The notes under the pieces are model-generated. The model saw nothing but the letters and a program-made list of their open reading frames with translations. It ran no database searches and was not told the origin of the DNA. Positions 44,176-52,286 of a stretch of 64,000 nt of DNA are shown one piece after another (the stretch's first letter is position 1; each line of letters begins with the position of its first letter). A program made the position numbers and the translations under genes. Origin of the DNA: Alphaproteobacteria bacterium PA2 (GTDB taxonomy: Bacteria > Pseudomonadota > Alphaproteobacteria > Caulobacterales > Caulobacteraceae); contig NKIZ01000001.1 in the NCBI GenBank assembly GCA_002256425.1, forward strand, positions 992,001-1,056,000, read 5' to 3'.

Positions 44176-44670
44176 CTAGGATGGCGCCGCCTCGCCCTGG
44201 CAGGCCGGGCACAGGCCGTGAGCTTCCAGAGTGACAGAGCGCAGGGCATAGCCGGCCATGTCTACCGATGACAGACGATCCAGCAGGTCCGGATCGAATT
44301 CCTGGGCGGCCCCGCAGCAATCGCAGATCAGAAAGGCCGCCTTGTGGCTTTGGGCATCATGCCTGCAGGGGACATAGGCGTTGAGGCTTTCGATCCTGTG
44401 GGCAAACCCCATGCGCTCAAGGAATTCCAGGGCGCGATAGACGGTAGGCGGTTTGGCGGGCTCGCCCTGCCGCCCGAACGCCGCGATCAGGTCATAGGCT
44501 TTCAGCGGGGCGTCGGACTGTAGCAGGAGTTCAAGCACACGACGCCGGGGAGGGGTCAGCCGCTCCTGGGTGGACTGGCATCTGGTTTCGGCATCGGCGA
44601 GCGCAAGACCAAGCGAGTCGCCCTCCAGGCCCGGATGGGCGCCTATGGAATGATGACAATCTGCGCTCAT
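44176..44670 (-). CDS. zur: Zinc uptake regulator Zur (Fur family)
   Basis: A 164-residue Fur-family repressor. The winged helix is 'LTPPRRRVLELLLQ' to 'KPPTVYRALEFLERMGFAHRI'. Zinc sites are 'CRHDAQSHKAAFLICDCCG' and a C-terminal 'HGLCPAC'. The zinc-type ligand set and the divergent ZnuD-like receptor with matching operators identify it as Zur rather than Fur. With zinc bound it should repress the receptor. The ATG at 44670 gives 'MSADCHHSIGAHPG'. A second copy of the box may affect its own expression. Confidence 0.93.
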   Translation of the reverse strand: MSADCHHSIGAHPGLEGDSLGLALADAETRCQSTQERLTPPRRRVLELLLQSDAPLKAYDLIAAFGRQGEPAKPPTVYRALEFLERMGFAHRIESLNAYVPCRHDAQSHKAAFLICDCCGAAQEFDPDLLDRLSSVDMAGYALRSVTLEAHGLCPACQGEAAPS

Positions 44671-44714
44671 TCTCAACAGGTAACTGTCTCCGCCTCCGAC
44701 TTCAAGGAGGCCGC

Positions 44715-44743
44715 TTGACAGCCCGTTATGTTATCTCATAACA
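44715..44743 (+). promoter_or_regulatory. Likely promoter of the ZnuD-like receptor
   Basis: TTGACA at 44715-44720 is a perfect -35. At 17 bases spacing it is followed by ATAACA (44738-44743), an imperfect -10. The first Zur box overlaps this -10, so zinc-loaded Zur would block RNA polymerase. Confidence 0.5.
44725..44742. promoter_or_regulatory. Zur box 1
   Basis: GTTATGTTATCTCATAAC: GTTATG and CATAAC are perfect inverted copies around 6 bases, matching the alphaproteobacterial Zur operator type. It lies between zur and the receptor gene, 47 bases before the receptor ATG. Confidence 0.8.
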
Positions 44744-44749
44744 GAGGAC

Positions 44750-44768
44750 GTTATATTGTAACATTAAC
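44750..44768. promoter_or_regulatory. Zur box 2 (weaker)
   Basis: GTTATATTGTAACATTAAC repeats the GTTA ... TAAC outline and the half-site GTAACATTA 8 bases after box 1. The symmetry is imperfect. It would lie just after the -10, a second repression point. Confidence 0.55.
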
Positions 44769-44788
44769 TGTGCTGACAAGGTTCTGGA

Positions 44789-46789
44789 ATGATGCGTCGT
44801 GATCTCCTGTCGGCGACGGCTGTCGTCGCGCTCCTGGCGTCCGGTTCAGCCTACGCCGCCGATGCCCCCCCTGAGGATGGCAAGGTGATCGCTGAAGTCA
44901 TCGTGACCGGTGCGCCCTATGTGATCTCCCTGGACTCCGCCACGACCAATGTCGACGTGGTCAAGCGTGAAGACCTGGACACAGCGGTTCCGGCAGGGAT
45001 CGGCGATGTGCTGAGCGGCCTGCCGGGTGTGCGGTCCAGCGCCTTCGGACCGGGCGCCAGCCGGCCTGTCATTCGTGGCCTGTCAGGTCCCCGGGTCATG
45101 GTCCTGACCAATGGCGTCGGTATGATCGACGCCTCGGCCCTGTCGCCGGACCACAGTGTCGCGACCGATCCCCAGGAAGCAGAGCGGATTGAAGTCCTGC
45201 GGGGGCCATCTGCCCTCGCCTATGGCGGATCGGCCATTGGCGGCGTGGTCAACATTACGGACAACCGGATTTCGAATGTCACGGTCGATGGCCTGCACGG
45301 CCGGGTACTGGGTTCGGTCTCCAGTGTGGATGACGGAAAAAGCGGATCTGCGGAACTGCGTTATGGCGCCGGGAACTGGGTCGTCACCCTGGATGGGCTG
45401 AAGCGGAAGAGCAGTGACTATACCATTCCAATGGAAGCCATCTCCTCGCGCCTGGCGGCGGACGAGGGACTTCCAGCTCCCCAGGCCGTAGAGAGCAAGG
45501 TCGTCAATACCGCCGTTGAACTCACATCCTATGGAGCAGGCCTGTCCTATGTCGGCGCTAACGGCTTTGTCGGCATGTCGGTCAAGAAGCTCGAGACCCT
45601 CTACGGGGTGCCCAGCGATGAACCCGATCCCATCTCCATTGACCTCAGCCAGACCCGGATCGATTTCCGCGCAGGCCTGAACGGAGATTTCGGTCCCTTT
45701 GATCGTATCAAGCTGACCGCCGGTCATGCTGACTATGAACATGTGGAGCTTGAGGCTGGGACGCCCGGCACCCGGTTCCTTTCCGATGGCTGGGAGGGCC
45801 GCGCCGAGTTTGTGCAGCCGGATCGAGACGGATGGCAGGGCGCCGTAGGCGTGCAGGCGCTCCTTCGGAACTTCGACGCCATCGGAGCGGAAGTGTTCGT
45901 CCCCAAGACCAGAATTACTGAACAGGGAATCTTCGCCCTTCAGCGGCTCGACAAGGAGGCCTGGGGTGTCGAGGGCGGACTTCGTCTGGATCGTCGCGAG
46001 CTGGACAGCGTCCCGGGCAAGCGGGACTTTACCAACGTCTCAGCCTCTGCAGCAGCCTTCATCCGTCCGGCCGATGGCTGGTTCCTCGCCCTCAGCCTGG
46101 CCCGGGCCAGTCGTGCGCCCAGCGAGCAGGAACTGTTCGCCAATGGCGCCCACCCCGCCGAAGGGGTTTTCGAAATTGGCGACGGCAAGCTGGACGCCGA
46201 GATTTCCAATTCGGTGGATGCGACAATCCATTACTCAACCGGCCCCGTCGCCATCGATCTGCATGCCTTCGTCGTGTCCTATGATGGATTCATCGACCTG
46301 AAGGGAACGGGACTTGACGATCCGGACTCCGGCTTCCCGATCTACCGGTTCACCCAGAGCAAGGCCGACTTCCACGGCGCTGAACTGGAAGCGTCCTATG
46401 AGCTGCTGGATACTGCAGACACCCACGCCGAAGTGAAGCTGTCCGGGGACACTGTCCGCGGCGAAACCGGTGGCGGTCCCGCACCCCGCACCCCGCCCTG
46501 GTCACTCGCCCTGGGTCTGGAAGGCCGTCATGGTCCATGGAGCGGAAACGTAGAAGTGCGGCAGGTCGCCAAGCAGACCCGCCTGGCCGCTTTTGAGCGC
46601 GCAACGGACGGCTACACCCTTGTGAATGCGCAGATGATCTACCGCCCGAGCGAGCTGTCAGGCTTCAAGATCTTCGTGGACGGACACAACCTGACCAATC
46701 AGGAAGTGCGCGAGCACGTATCCTTCCTGAAGGACATAGCACCGCTTCCGGGCCGCAGCCTGCGGCTCGGAATTGGATACAGCTTCTAG
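44789..46789 (+). CDS. ZnuD-like TonB-dependent zinc receptor
   Basis: A 666-residue TonB-dependent receptor with a signal peptide ('LLSATAVVALLASGSAYA'). The TonB-box-like 'AEVIVTGAP' precedes the plug ('VRSSAFGPGASRPVIRGLSG', 'ERIEVLRGPSALAYGGSAIG'), and the barrel ends in 'LRLGIGYSF'. The plug segment 'ASALSPDHSVATDP' is shared with ZnuD-type zinc receptors. Control by Zur through two upstream boxes supports zinc uptake across the outer membrane. The gene ends exactly where a repeat begins. A one-codon-later ATG is equally possible. Confidence 0.92.
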   Translation: MMRRDLLSATAVVALLASGSAYAADAPPEDGKVIAEVIVTGAPYVISLDSATTNVDVVKREDLDTAVPAGIGDVLSGLPGVRSSAFGPGASRPVIRGLSGPRVMVLTNGVGMIDASALSPDHSVATDPQEAERIEVLRGPSALAYGGSAIGGVVNITDNRISNVTVDGLHGRVLGSVSSVDDGKSGSAELRYGAGNWVVTLDGLKRKSSDYTIPMEAISSRLAADEGLPAPQAVESKVVNTAVELTSYGAGLSYVGANGFVGMSVKKLETLYGVPSDEPDPISIDLSQTRIDFRAGLNGDFGPFDRIKLTAGHADYEHVELEAGTPGTRFLSDGWEGRAEFVQPDRDGWQGAVGVQALLRNFDAIGAEVFVPKTRITEQGIFALQRLDKEAWGVEGGLRLDRRELDSVPGKRDFTNVSASAAAFIRPADGWFLALSLARASRAPSEQELFANGAHPAEGVFEIGDGKLDAEISNSVDATIHYSTGPVAIDLHAFVVSYDGFIDLKGTGLDDPDSGFPIYRFTQSKADFHGAELEASYELLDTADTHAEVKLSGDTVRGETGGGPAPRTPPWSLALGLEGRHGPWSGNVEVRQVAKQTRLAAFERATDGYTLVNAQMIYRPSELSGFKIFVDGHNLTNQEVREHVSFLKDIAPLPGRSLRLGIGYSF

Positions 46790-47012
46790 AGCCCGCCGCG
46801 ATAAGTGGGAACCGGTTATCGCGACAAGCGGGCTCTAAGCCTTTGAATCAGAGCGCAGTTTTACCCTTTAGACGATTCCGTCTAAAGGGAACGCGCTCTA
46901 GAGCCCGCCGCGATAAGTGGGAACCGGTTATCGCGACAAGCGTGCTCTAAACCTTTGAGTCAGAGCGCAGTTTTACCCTTTAGACGGTTCCGTCTAAAGG
47001 GAACGCGCTCTA
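46789..47012. repeat. Two tandem 112-bp repeats, each with two long inverted repeats
   Basis: Unit 1 spans 46789-46900 and unit 2 46901-47012. They differ at four bases only (near 46831, 46838, 46846 and 46875 in unit 1). In each unit GAGCCCGC pairs with GCGGGCTC around the inner stem CGATAA/TTATCG, and AGAGCGC pairs with GCGCTCT around TTTAGACG/CGTCTAAA. Unit 1 starts at the last base of the ZnuD stop. The pattern resembles an extragenic palindromic repeat of Caulobacterales; it could also act as a terminator for both flanking genes. Confidence 0.9.
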
Positions 47013-47018
47013 AAAGGC

Positions 47019-48059
47019 CTAGCCCTCTTCGCCGCCGCCTTCGAAGCTGCGCGGTGCGCGGCGACGACGGGCGGGCTTGGCGGCTTCTTCTCCGGCGTCA
47101 GCCACGGGGGCGGCTTCGGCCTTGGGGGCGCGGGACCGGGGCGCCTTCAGGAAGGCCGGCGCGTGGCTCTCACCGCCGTCATCGTCCCGCAGGACGGGTG
47201 AACTCTTTTCCTCAGTGGCCACCATGGGAGCGGCCTTGGGCTCGATCACCGCCAGGGGATCGCGCTCGGGGCGATCTTCACGGGGCTCGCGTTCACGCCA
47301 GCGATCACGGCGACCGCCTTCAGGGCGATCATTGCGCGGTCTGTCTTCCCGAGGCGGGCGGTCCTCACGGGGCCGTTCATCGCGGGGGCGTTCGTCACGT
47401 GGCCTGTCATCGCGTGGCCGCTCTTCACGGGGCCTGTCTTCACGGGGCCGCTCGTCGCGGGGACGGTCATCCCTCGGGCGGTCGCCGCGATCTTCGCGGG
47501 GCGGGCGGTCTTCCCGGGGGCGGTCGTCCCGCCAGCGGTCGTCACGATCGCGATAGCGCGGGCGGTCTCCACGGTCTTCCCTCGGCCGATCGTCCCTGGG
47601 ACGGTCATCGCGCCAGCCATTGCGGTCACGGGCTTCGGTTTCGCCTTCACCGGCTTCAGCTGCATCGCCATTGGCGGCGGCTTCAGCGTCAGCAAGGGCG
47701 GCAGCCTGGGCGCCGCTCTCGTCTTCGAAGTCGATGTCGAAACCGGACACGAACTGGTCGCGGCCGAGAATTTCGCTGGCCGGACGGGTGGGCTGCATGG
47801 CCCGGACCACCCGGAAATAGTGCTCGGCGTGCTGGAGGTAGTTTTCCGCCAGGACCCGGTCACCGGCCGTCGTCGCATCCCGCGCCAGCTGCTGGTACTT
47901 TTCAAAAACGTGCTGGGCGTTCCCGCGAACCTTGATGTTCTCGGGTCCGTTGGATTCAAACGCACGGTTGGCGTTTTGTTGTTGAGGCTTGCCGCCGTTG
48001 TTCGCGCCGCCGTTACGATTGCGGCCACGCTGGCGCTTCATACCTTTGAAGTCTCTCAT
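47019..48059 (-). CDS. DUF4167 protein with long Arg/Asp repeat tract
   Basis: A 346-residue protein starting 'MRDFKGMKRQRGRNRNGG'. Residues 35-95 form the conserved DUF4167 domain ('HVFEKYQQLARDATTAGDRV', 'AEHYFRVVRAMQPTRP'). Residues 140-260 consist of repeats of D-R-P-R-(D/E) type, almost certainly disordered, with another basic tail at the C-terminus. The N-terminus is RG-rich. This composition suggests RNA binding. It follows prmC on the same strand, a common alphaproteobacterial order. An ATG at 48041 is an alternative start. Confidence 0.92.
   Translation of the reverse strand: MRDFKGMKRQRGRNRNGGANNGGKPQQQNANRAFESNGPENIKVRGNAQHVFEKYQQLARDATTAGDRVLAENYLQHAEHYFRVVRAMQPTRPASEILGRDQFVSGFDIDFEDESGAQAAALADAEAAANGDAAEAGEGETEARDRNGWRDDRPRDDRPREDRGDRPRYRDRDDRWRDDRPREDRPPREDRGDRPRDDRPRDERPREDRPREERPRDDRPRDERPRDERPREDRPPREDRPRNDRPEGGRRDRWREREPREDRPERDPLAVIEPKAAPMVATEEKSSPVLRDDDGGESHAPAFLKAPRSRAPKAEAAPVADAGEEAAKPARRRRAPRSFEGGGEEG
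47300..47610. repeat. Degenerate short tandem repeats coding for RPRD/E units
   Basis: The DNA carries many variants of a roughly 12-base unit (GGACGGTCATC / GGGCCGTTCATC types) inside the DUF4167 gene. It encodes alternating Arg, Pro and Asp/Glu. Such tracts gain and lose units by slippage. It is coding low complexity and not a CRISPR array, as there are no constant repeats with unique spacers. Confidence 0.75.
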
Positions 48060-48299
48060 TCGTCCTCGCGCCGACCGTCTGGGCTCTGGGAGCCTTGATG
48101 CGGTCGGTGTATCCTTTCGCCTTGGTCCTGGGCCTGGGCCCGGAAAACTCAGTTGATGCTTAGGTGTTCCTCGTCTTCCACCCCGACTTGGGGCTCGCGC
48201 CACACGGCGCGCCTGTCGGAGCGGTCCAGGCTTTCCAGATTGGAGGCCGAACCTGAAGCACCGACGTATGAGGTGGAGACAGAACCCTGCTCTAGCGAT

Positions 48300-49169
48300 T
48301 CACCGTGAAGTTTCCAAGGCCTTTTTCATTCCGACCACCACACGGTCATGCATGGCGAGGTCAGGGATGGTCCAGACATCTTCGGCGCCTGCCGCATTGA
48401 AAAGGGCCTCGACGGCGTCCTTCTGGTCGTAACCGATCTCGACGGCGAACAGTCCGCCCGGTTTCAGCACCCTGAGGATCTCCGGGGCGAGGACGCGGTA
48501 GTGATCCAGGCCGTCCGGGCCGCCATCGAGGGCGAGACGGGGTTCGTGGTCCTTGACCTCGGGCTCGAGAGTCTCGATCACGTCGCTCGCGATATACGGC
48601 GGGTTGGAAACCACCACGTCATAATTGTTCTCGCCCAGGCCGCTGGTCCAGTCGCCACGCAGCAGGGCCACCTTGCCGGCCAGACCCAGATGGGCGGCAT
48701 TGTCACGGGCCACAGCAAGGGCTTCCTCCGAGAGGTCGACTCCAAGCCCCTTCGCCGCGGGTCGCTCGGCCAGGATGGACAGCAGGATGGCGCCGGATCC
48801 GACACCCAGATCCAGGATTGTGAAGGGCGTCCGCTCGGGCATCTTCTTCAGGACGTAGTCGACGACGACTTCGGTATCCGGACGCGGGGTCAGGACATGG
48901 GAATTCACCGACAGCATGATCTTCCAGAAGCCCTTGCGGCCCAGAATGTGGCTGACCGGCTCCCGGCGCTCCCGACGACTGAGATAGTCCTCGAGGGTCG
49001 CTTCCTGTTCGGGGGTCAGGGCGCGGTAGGGATCGCCGACAATGTCAGCCCGCGTCGCATCGGCCGCGGCCTCTACCAACAGGCGGGAGTCGATCACCGG
49101 GCCGTTCAGGCCCGCCGCCTGCAACCGCGCCTTTGCCGATTGCCAGGCGCTGAGCAGGGTGTGGGTCAT
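48300..49169 (-). CDS. prmC: Release factor glutamine methyltransferase
   Basis: A 289-residue methyltransferase. The N-terminal helical domain precedes motif I ('ILDLGVGSGAILLSIL'), and Asn189-Pro-Pro-Tyr ('VVSNPPYIAS') is the glutamine-binding motif. It methylates the Gln of the GGQ motif in release factors. prfA, its substrate's gene, is only 4 kb upstream on the same strand but is separated by other genes. It overlaps the MOSC gene by 4 bases, and DUF4167 is downstream. Confidence 0.96.
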   Translation of the reverse strand: MTHTLLSAWQSAKARLQAAGLNGPVIDSRLLVEAAADATRADIVGDPYRALTPEQEATLEDYLSRRERREPVSHILGRKGFWKIMLSVNSHVLTPRPDTEVVVDYVLKKMPERTPFTILDLGVGSGAILLSILAERPAAKGLGVDLSEEALAVARDNAAHLGLAGKVALLRGDWTSGLGENNYDVVVSNPPYIASDVIETLEPEVKDHEPRLALDGGPDGLDHYRVLAPEILRVLKPGGLFAVEIGYDQKDAVEALFNAAGAEDVWTIPDLAMHDRVVVGMKKALETSR

Positions 49170-49936
49170 TTCCGCTCCTGCGGCGCAGTACAGGCATCGC
49201 CCAGGCTGACCCGGCCGCCATCGGTGACGTGCACATAGATCCCACAGTTCATGTGGCCGTAGTTATCGAACAGGGCCTTGACCAGATCCATGTCCCGCTC
49301 GCCGGTGACTGGGTCCACGTGGGTGGCGATGCAGCGCTTGATCGGCTTGTAGACCCTTGCCCGGGCGAAGCCGACCATCAGGTCGCGGTCTTCCCAGGCG
49401 TCTTCGGCCCAGGCCGGCCAGCCCTCGACATAGATGTTGGCGCGGAACCGCAGGGGGTCGATCTCGCGGCCGAGCTTTGACTCAAGGTCCCGTACGCTGG
49501 CGAGGTTCAGGATGGAGACGTGACCCAGGGGGTGATCCATGAACCTGTGGTCGGGCGCCTGGACGACCTTCAGATCCGGATGGGCGTCGCTGCCGAGCAG
49601 GCCCTTGAGCCAGTGGGTGAAGCCTTCCTGTCCCTCTGATGCGTTCAGGTCGCCGGCAAAGTCGGGTTGCCCGGGCGCCCTGGCTGAAAGGGTTCCGCTG
49701 GCTTCGTCATAGGCCGTGGTCGCCAGGGCGACCTGGGGCAGGGCGGCCAGGACCGTAAACTTCATCTTGGTCACCCAGGCAGGCGCGGCCGGGTCAAACC
49801 CCGAGGGTCCGTTCTCCACGGCAAACATCCGGTCGCAGGGAAACTCCTTGCCCACCATCAGATCGGCATGGGTCAGGCGCTCGGGCGTGAAGCCCTTCAC
49901 GGGGTGGCGGTAGAGAGCTGCGACATGTGCATCCAT
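49166..49936 (-). CDS. MOSC-domain protein
   Basis: A 256-residue protein: MOSC N-terminal beta-barrel ('ALYRHPVKGFTPERLTHADL') and MOSC domain ('FRANIYVEGWPAWAEDAWED') with the conserved Cys in 'KRCIATHVDPVTGERD', expected to bind or transfer molybdenum-cofactor sulfur. Its substrate might be an N-hydroxylated or other molybdenum enzyme target. It is translationally coupled to prmC by a 4-base overlap. The ATG at 49936 gives 'MDAHVAALYRHPVKG'. Confidence 0.92.
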   Translation of the reverse strand: MDAHVAALYRHPVKGFTPERLTHADLMVGKEFPCDRMFAVENGPSGFDPAAPAWVTKMKFTVLAALPQVALATTAYDEASGTLSARAPGQPDFAGDLNASEGQEGFTHWLKGLLGSDAHPDLKVVQAPDHRFMDHPLGHVSILNLASVRDLESKLGREIDPLRFRANIYVEGWPAWAEDAWEDRDLMVGFARARVYKPIKRCIATHVDPVTGERDMDLVKALFDNYGHMNCGIYVHVTDGGRVSLGDACTAPQERK

Positions 49937-50022
49937 GGGCTTTGGTTGCCGCAATTGCCGCCGTCTTGCAAGGAACCGCAGGCATTAACGACGCTGTCAC
50001 CTCCGCCTCCTAACCTTGGCCC

Positions 50023-51111
50023 ATGACCGCTCCGCCCTATGTCTTCTATGACGAGCGCCGCTATCTCATGGGGCTGGACGGCCTGCGCGCCCTGTCTGTC
50101 CTGCTGGTCATAGTCGGTCATTTCGGATTTGACCGGATGGTGCCCGGCGGCCTGGGCGTCACCACCTTCTTCTTCATCAGCGGATTCCTCATCACCACCC
50201 TGCTGCGCAGCGAGCAGGCGGCGGCGGGCCAGGTCCAGCTTGGCAATTTCTATATCCGACGCTTCCTGCGCCTGGCGCCCGAGCTCTATGCCTTCCTGCT
50301 GATCACAATCCTTGCCGGACGCTTCTACGGCATGGACTCGCCCCTGCCGCAGATCGCTGCGGGCTTCGCCTTCTTCACCAACTATCTGAATATCGCCCAG
50401 GCGCCCCTGGCCATCGCCCCGCACTGGCCCCAGCTCTGGTCCCTGGCGGTGGAAGAGCACTTCTATCTGACCTTCCCCCTGCTGCTGGTCTTCTGTCGCA
50501 ATCAGCCAAACCGCCTGCTGGCGCTCCTGGGGCTGGTCTGTGTCGCCGTCCCGGCCTGGCGCATCCTCGCCTATGTCAGCGGCGCGCCGGATCTCTATGC
50601 CGATCAGGCGTCGGAGTGCAGGATCGACTCCATGGCCTGGGGCTGCCTGATGTCCATTGTCTTCGAGCGCTTTGGCCATCGCCTCAAGACTGCCCCCCGC
50701 GCCGCCGCCTTTGGTCTTGTCCTGAGCGGGGTGCTGATGCTGGCGACACTGGTCTATCGCGATCCGGCCTACCGCGAGACCATCAGGTTCTCCCTGCAGG
50801 GTATCGCCCTCGCCCTGGGCTTCTGGGGCCTGTTCTTCTGCCCCCTGGGTCAGACCCTGCGACGCCTGATGGAGTTTGCGCCTGTGCGCTGGATGGGGCG
50901 CAGATCCTATGCCGCCTACCTGTGGAACACAGAGCTGCACCATGTCTTCGCCCATCTGAACGGTGGCCCGGCCTCTGAACTGCCCCTGGCGCAAAGGGCG
51001 GTGGTCGCGCTCCTGGCCATCCCCGCCACCTTCGCCCTCTCGGAGGCCTCCCACCGCCTGTTCCTGCAGCCCCTTGGCGGGCTGAGGCGACGGTTCGAAC
51101 TCAAGGCTTAG
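50023..51111 (+). CDS. Acyltransferase-3 family membrane protein
   Basis: A 362-residue protein with about ten membrane helices, starting 'LMGLDGLRALSVLLVIVGHF' with the catalytic-type His. 'FISGFLITTLL' and 'FYIRRFLRLAPELYAF' are typical of OafA/YrhL O-acyltransferases, and 'LWSLAVEEHFYLTFPLLL' carries the second signature. It would acetylate a surface polysaccharide or other carbohydrate. No other polysaccharide gene is in the window. Confidence 0.93.
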   Translation: MTAPPYVFYDERRYLMGLDGLRALSVLLVIVGHFGFDRMVPGGLGVTTFFFISGFLITTLLRSEQAAAGQVQLGNFYIRRFLRLAPELYAFLLITILAGRFYGMDSPLPQIAAGFAFFTNYLNIAQAPLAIAPHWPQLWSLAVEEHFYLTFPLLLVFCRNQPNRLLALLGLVCVAVPAWRILAYVSGAPDLYADQASECRIDSMAWGCLMSIVFERFGHRLKTAPRAAAFGLVLSGVLMLATLVYRDPAYRETIRFSLQGIALALGFWGLFFCPLGQTLRRLMEFAPVRWMGRRSYAAYLWNTELHHVFAHLNGGPASELPLAQRAVVALLAIPATFALSEASHRLFLQPLGGLRRRFELKA

Positions 51112-51212
51112 GAGGACGGGCAGGTGAAACCCTGCTACCAACCTGACATCGTCCTGCGGACGTCAAAGGGCTGGGCCTGACCCAGAGCCGAAAGGCGCAC
51201 CAGGAGACCGGC

Positions 51213-51323
51213 ATGGCCAAGGGTCAGAAGAAGTCCAACAAGGAAGTCCGCAAGCCGAAGACGGCCAAGGTGAAGGCCACAACCGAGACCAAGTCCTTCC
51301 TGACGCCGATTACGAAGAAGTAG
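51213..51323 (+). CDS. Small basic protein (36 aa)
   Basis: An ATG at 51213, 6 bases after AGGAGA, opens a 36-residue frame starting 'MAKGQKKSNKEVRKPK' and ending in 'SFLTPITKK'. Nearly half of the residues are Lys, Arg, Thr or Ser. The same kind of short lysine-rich protein is common in proteobacteria but has no known function. The clean ribosome site makes it a likely real gene. Confidence 0.7.
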   Translation: MAKGQKKSNKEVRKPKTAKVKATTETKSFLTPITKK

Positions 51324-51485
51324 TCGGCGCCGGGCAAGCGGGCCAATGCCAGAAGCAACAGACCAATCTTCTGAGGGGTTTTCACTGCGGGGGTTGCCCA
51401 CTGTGCGAATTCCGGCGAGGTAGCTGCAACCCCTTGCTTACCACCCAGGCTGGCGCCTCCGTGGCCACTTTGATGGACTTTTGAG

Positions 51486-52286
51486 ATGGCATGGTCAGCA
51501 ACGGCGCCGCTGCTTCTTGTCTCCTGCGCCATATTCGTCCTGTTGCTCGCGGCACTTGAACTTGGCTATCGCATTCCCGTCGCAAGGCGTCGCAAGGATT
51601 CCGAGGGCCTGCAAAGCCCGGACTACCTGCTTTCAGCCGTTCTGGGTCTCCTGGCGCTTCTGCTTGGCTTCACCTTCTCACTGGCCCTTGAACGGTATGA
51701 ATCCCGCCGTGACCTGGTCATGGCTGAAGCAAACGCCATCGGCACCAGTCTTCTGCGCGCAGACCTCCTGCAGGAGCCGCTGAGGTCTGATCTCGTGACC
51801 GCTCTGGGCCAGTATGTTGAGGCGCGGATATCCTGGTCCCTGCTGGAATCCCATTCAGACAGTGTTGAGGGAACCGCGTCCCTGCAGAGGCGCATCTGGA
51901 CCATGACAGGTCAGGCCCTTCGCTCGGACCCCGAGCCCCAGATCACCCGTGGACTGATGGAGTCCCTGAACGAAAGTTTCGATCTCGCGGCGACCAGGGC
52001 GGAAACCAGACGCACCCATCTGCCCGAGCGCCTGCTGGGCATGCTCCTGCTCTACGTCGTCCTATCGGCCGTAATGCTGGGATATGTCCTGGAATCCGGC
52101 GGTCAGAGACACCGGGGGCCAGCGACCGTGCTCCTGATACTGCTGACAATTGCGATCACGCTGATACTTGACGTTGATCGGCCGCTGAGTGGCGGCATCA
52201 GGGTCTCGCAGCAACCGATGTTGGATCTCAGGGCTTCATTGCCTGCAATCGCGGCATCGACAGATCCCGCCATCACCCGGAAGTAG
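51486..52286 (+). CDS. DUF4239 (bestrophin-like) membrane protein
   Basis: A 266-residue protein with two N-terminal helices ('LLLVSCAIFVLLLAALELGY', 'LLSAVLGLLALLLGFTFSLA'), the DUF4239 hallmark 'RYESRRDLVMAEANAIGTSL', a cytoplasmic helical part, and two C-terminal helices ('LLGMLLLYVVLSAVMLGYVL', 'TVLLILLTIAITLILDVDRP'). Relatives are suspected anion channels but untested. Stands alone. Confidence 0.88.
   Translation: MAWSATAPLLLVSCAIFVLLLAALELGYRIPVARRRKDSEGLQSPDYLLSAVLGLLALLLGFTFSLALERYESRRDLVMAEANAIGTSLLRADLLQEPLRSDLVTALGQYVEARISWSLLESHSDSVEGTASLQRRIWTMTGQALRSDPEPQITRGLMESLNESFDLAATRAETRRTHLPERLLGMLLLYVVLSAVMLGYVLESGGQRHRGPATVLLILLTIAITLILDVDRPLSGGIRVSQQPMLDLRASLPAIAASTDPAITRK

Noticed and set aside
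47300-47610. CRISPR-like repeats
   Set aside because: The units are short, variable and in frame with DUF4167; no constant repeats separated by unique spacers.
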